Source: Candidatus Kaiserbacteria bacterium (GTDB taxonomy: Bacteria; Patescibacteria; Paceibacteria; UBA9973; UBA2100). Taken from it: DNA of 14,634 nucleotides. The stretch lies in contig NVTG01000026.1 of the NCBI GenBank assembly GCA_002401495.1, positions 1 to 14,634 on the forward strand. Direction: 5' to 3'. Under the pieces are notes generated by a model. That model worked only from the letters and a program-made list of their open reading frames with translations, was not told where the DNA came from and searched no databases. The stretch's first letter is position 1; the number at the start of each line of letters is the position of its first letter. This document shows positions 13,561 to 14,634 of the stretch, one piece after another. Position numbers and translations under genes: made by a program.

Positions 13561-14593
13561 ATGTAAACGTATATAAGGAAAGGTTATAGAAATTATTGCA
13601 TTCAACTTTAGAGTTATCAAGTAATCTGTCGCATACTTCTGGCGCTAAACTTCTGTATTCAGGATTAGAAAACATACTCCACGCTACACCAGCATGGCAC
13701 ATACTGATAACATTTTCTGCCATTTTAAAACATGTGTTTGAACTTTCATCAGCATTGTATTCACTCCGAACACCAATCATATCCCCTAGCCCCAGGGAAC
13801 AAGAATCTCTTAACTGCTTGTCTTGTATCTTGGAGCACAGTTCTCCCATCTTTACCCTGTCTCCTTGCAGGACCACCTCCCACCAACCACCAAGTTCGTA
13901 ATAACAAGACGGTTTATACTTATCTAGGACGTTTTTACATTCAGCATAAGGGCTTTTTTTAGTAAACTTATAAGGGTCTGGTACCTCCCCATCAATTGAG
14001 AATGAAGAAGGAGTATTGTGCTCCATGAAGACCCCTGAAGTACACCCAAGAAGTGGGGTTAACTGTGATGTATTTTCACACAATTCTAAAGCCTGCTTTA
14101 GATTATTTACGCCTAAATACTCTACGATACCGTGCCCAATTCCGTGCTGGCACCCAGCACCCATAACGCCATATTGTTCAACACACACATCAGTCGCCAC
14201 TTTGATAAATTCCGTTCCTAAACTTGAAAACCCTATTGTAAACAACCCATGAAAGCATCCAAATCCAAAACTTGAATCGCATACGCTTACTCCGGAAACT
14301 CCTTCATGTTCGAAAATCAACTCTCCTATTATATGAGCTCTGAGATGTCTAATTCCAAAAGATGTTGAAACATTTTGTTCAACAAAGTAACTATAGGCCT
14401 TTAGCGAGCCGTCTTCCAATATTAGATCTCTAAGATAATTTTTATCCTCCGAAGGTTTATAGCTATCGATTTCAAAAATTGGTTCATGACTTTTGTCGTT
14501 CTGAACAAAAATCGGTGCTAATGAGAGCAAGAGTAATATTGGTGCTAAAAAAAGTATTGTTCTTATTGAATTTTTATAATTGCGTTTCTGCAT
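13541..14593 (-). CDS. Exported Cys-pair/His-Gly helical repeat protein, paralogue A
   Basis: An unrecognised 350-aa protein with anchor or signal at about 11-29. All 14 Cys fall into seven pairs: 105/113, 137/148, 172/184, 219/230, 253/265, 288/299, 321/332. Spacing is 11-12 apart from the first pair (8), and the second Cys recurs every 33-36 residues except one 46-residue step. After the second Cys come CFHGLF (113), CQHGIGHG (148), CTSGVFMEH (184), CYYELGGWW (230), CSLGLGD (265), CHAGVAW (299) and CNNFY (332), so His concentrates in the N-terminal repeats. This suggests an alpha-solenoid with one disulfide per repeat and perhaps a metal or ligand site. It is the first gene of the four-gene operon. 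The ATG at 14593 fits the anchor; a GTG at 14617 would add 8 polar residues. Confidence 0.75.
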   Translation of the reverse strand: MQKRNYKNSIRTILFLAPILLLLSLAPIFVQNDKSHEPIFEIDSYKPSEDKNYLRDLILEDGSLKAYSYFVEQNVSTSFGIRHLRAHIIGELIFEHEGVSGVSVCDSSFGFGCFHGLFTIGFSSLGTEFIKVATDVCVEQYGVMGAGCQHGIGHGIVEYLGVNNLKQALELCENTSQLTPLLGCTSGVFMEHNTPSSFSIDGEVPDPYKFTKKSPYAECKNVLDKYKPSCYYELGGWWEVVLQGDRVKMGELCSKIQDKQLRDSCSLGLGDMIGVRSEYNADESSNTCFKMAENVISMCHAGVAWSMFSNPEYRSLAPEVCDRLLDNSKVECNNFYNLSLYTFTYGTNSN

Positions 14594-14607
14594 GAAATTT
14601 CTATCGT

Positions 14608-14616
14608 AATATACCA
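14608..14616 (-). promoter_or_regulatory. Extended -10 promoter of the repeat-protein/cupredoxin operon
   Basis: The minus strand reads TGGTATATT, 14 nt before ATG 14593, predicting a leader of about 7 nt. Any -35 element would lie at or beyond the window edge (14634). If correct, it also argues against the GTG start at 14617, which lies upstream of the transcript. Confidence 0.4.
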
Positions 14617-14634
14617 CATTAAATATCTTTTGAT

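Noticed and set aside
12325..14593. Multiheme cytochrome c
   Set aside because: The Cys-rich proteins contain no C-x-x-C-H haem-binding motif; their Cys are 8-17 residues apart.
1..14634. CRISPR array, tRNA, rRNA or insertion sequence
   Set aside because: No spaced direct repeats, cloverleaf-like sequence, conserved rRNA segments or transposase motifs were seen.

Overview
The window reads as a low-GC, gene-dense bacterial segment. An ultra-small Candidate Phyla Radiation/Patescibacteria-type genome is the best inference. The reasons are that most genes lack a Shine-Dalgarno sequence, several have an extended -10 promoter placed so that transcription should start at or within a few bases of the ATG, gaps are very short, genes overlap, and many proteins are small, membrane-anchored and unannotatable. 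No rRNA, tRNA, CRISPR array or insertion sequence is visible, so the taxonomic call stays an inference. TGA ends ordinary genes here (for example GAPDH), so the code is not the TGA=Gly code of Gracilibacteria.

Layout from left to right. (1) 21-1025, minus: NAD-type glyceraldehyde-3-phosphate dehydrogenase, the only housekeeping gene. (2) 1164-3313, plus: a compact operon with a near-consensus promoter, holding a 69-aa single-span membrane protein, a 230-aa protein that looks like a P-loop-less relative of the next gene, and a PaaK-like adenylate-forming ligase. (3) 3291-6592, minus: a three-gene ABC importer cassette (secreted binding protein, ATPase with TOBE domain, NitT/TauT-type permease). 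It differs from its surroundings: all three genes have purine-rich Shine-Dalgarno sequences, intrinsic terminators follow or overlap the gene ends, and base composition is richer in GC (rows 5461-5520 and 6121-6180 are 31/60 GC, against 21/60 in rows 7081-7140 and 12601-12660). It is probably acquired. (4) 6673-9694, plus: an unrecognised 533-aa membrane-anchored protein and an alkaline-phosphatase-superfamily 'sulfatase' with Thr in the nucleophile position. (5) 9691-11262, minus: a second enzyme of the same fold, convergent with the first and sharing the palindromic stop CTAG. (6) 11375-14593, minus: a tight operon of four exported proteins, namely two tandem Cys-pair/His-Gly repeat proteins, a cupredoxin-fold protein in which His replaces the usual copper-binding Cys, and a YtkA/CopC-like beta-sandwich protein whose predicted mature N-terminus is His.

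The most interesting part is region 6. Two paralogous proteins are built from about 35-residue helical repeats, each repeat carrying two Cys about 11-12 residues apart with C-x-H-G or G-H-G motifs after the second Cys. They are co-transcribed with two small copper-protein-like partners. Together with the adjacent membrane-anchored phosphatase/sulfatase-fold enzymes this looks like an extracytoplasmic, disulfide-rich and possibly copper-linked cell-surface system that I do not recognise as described.
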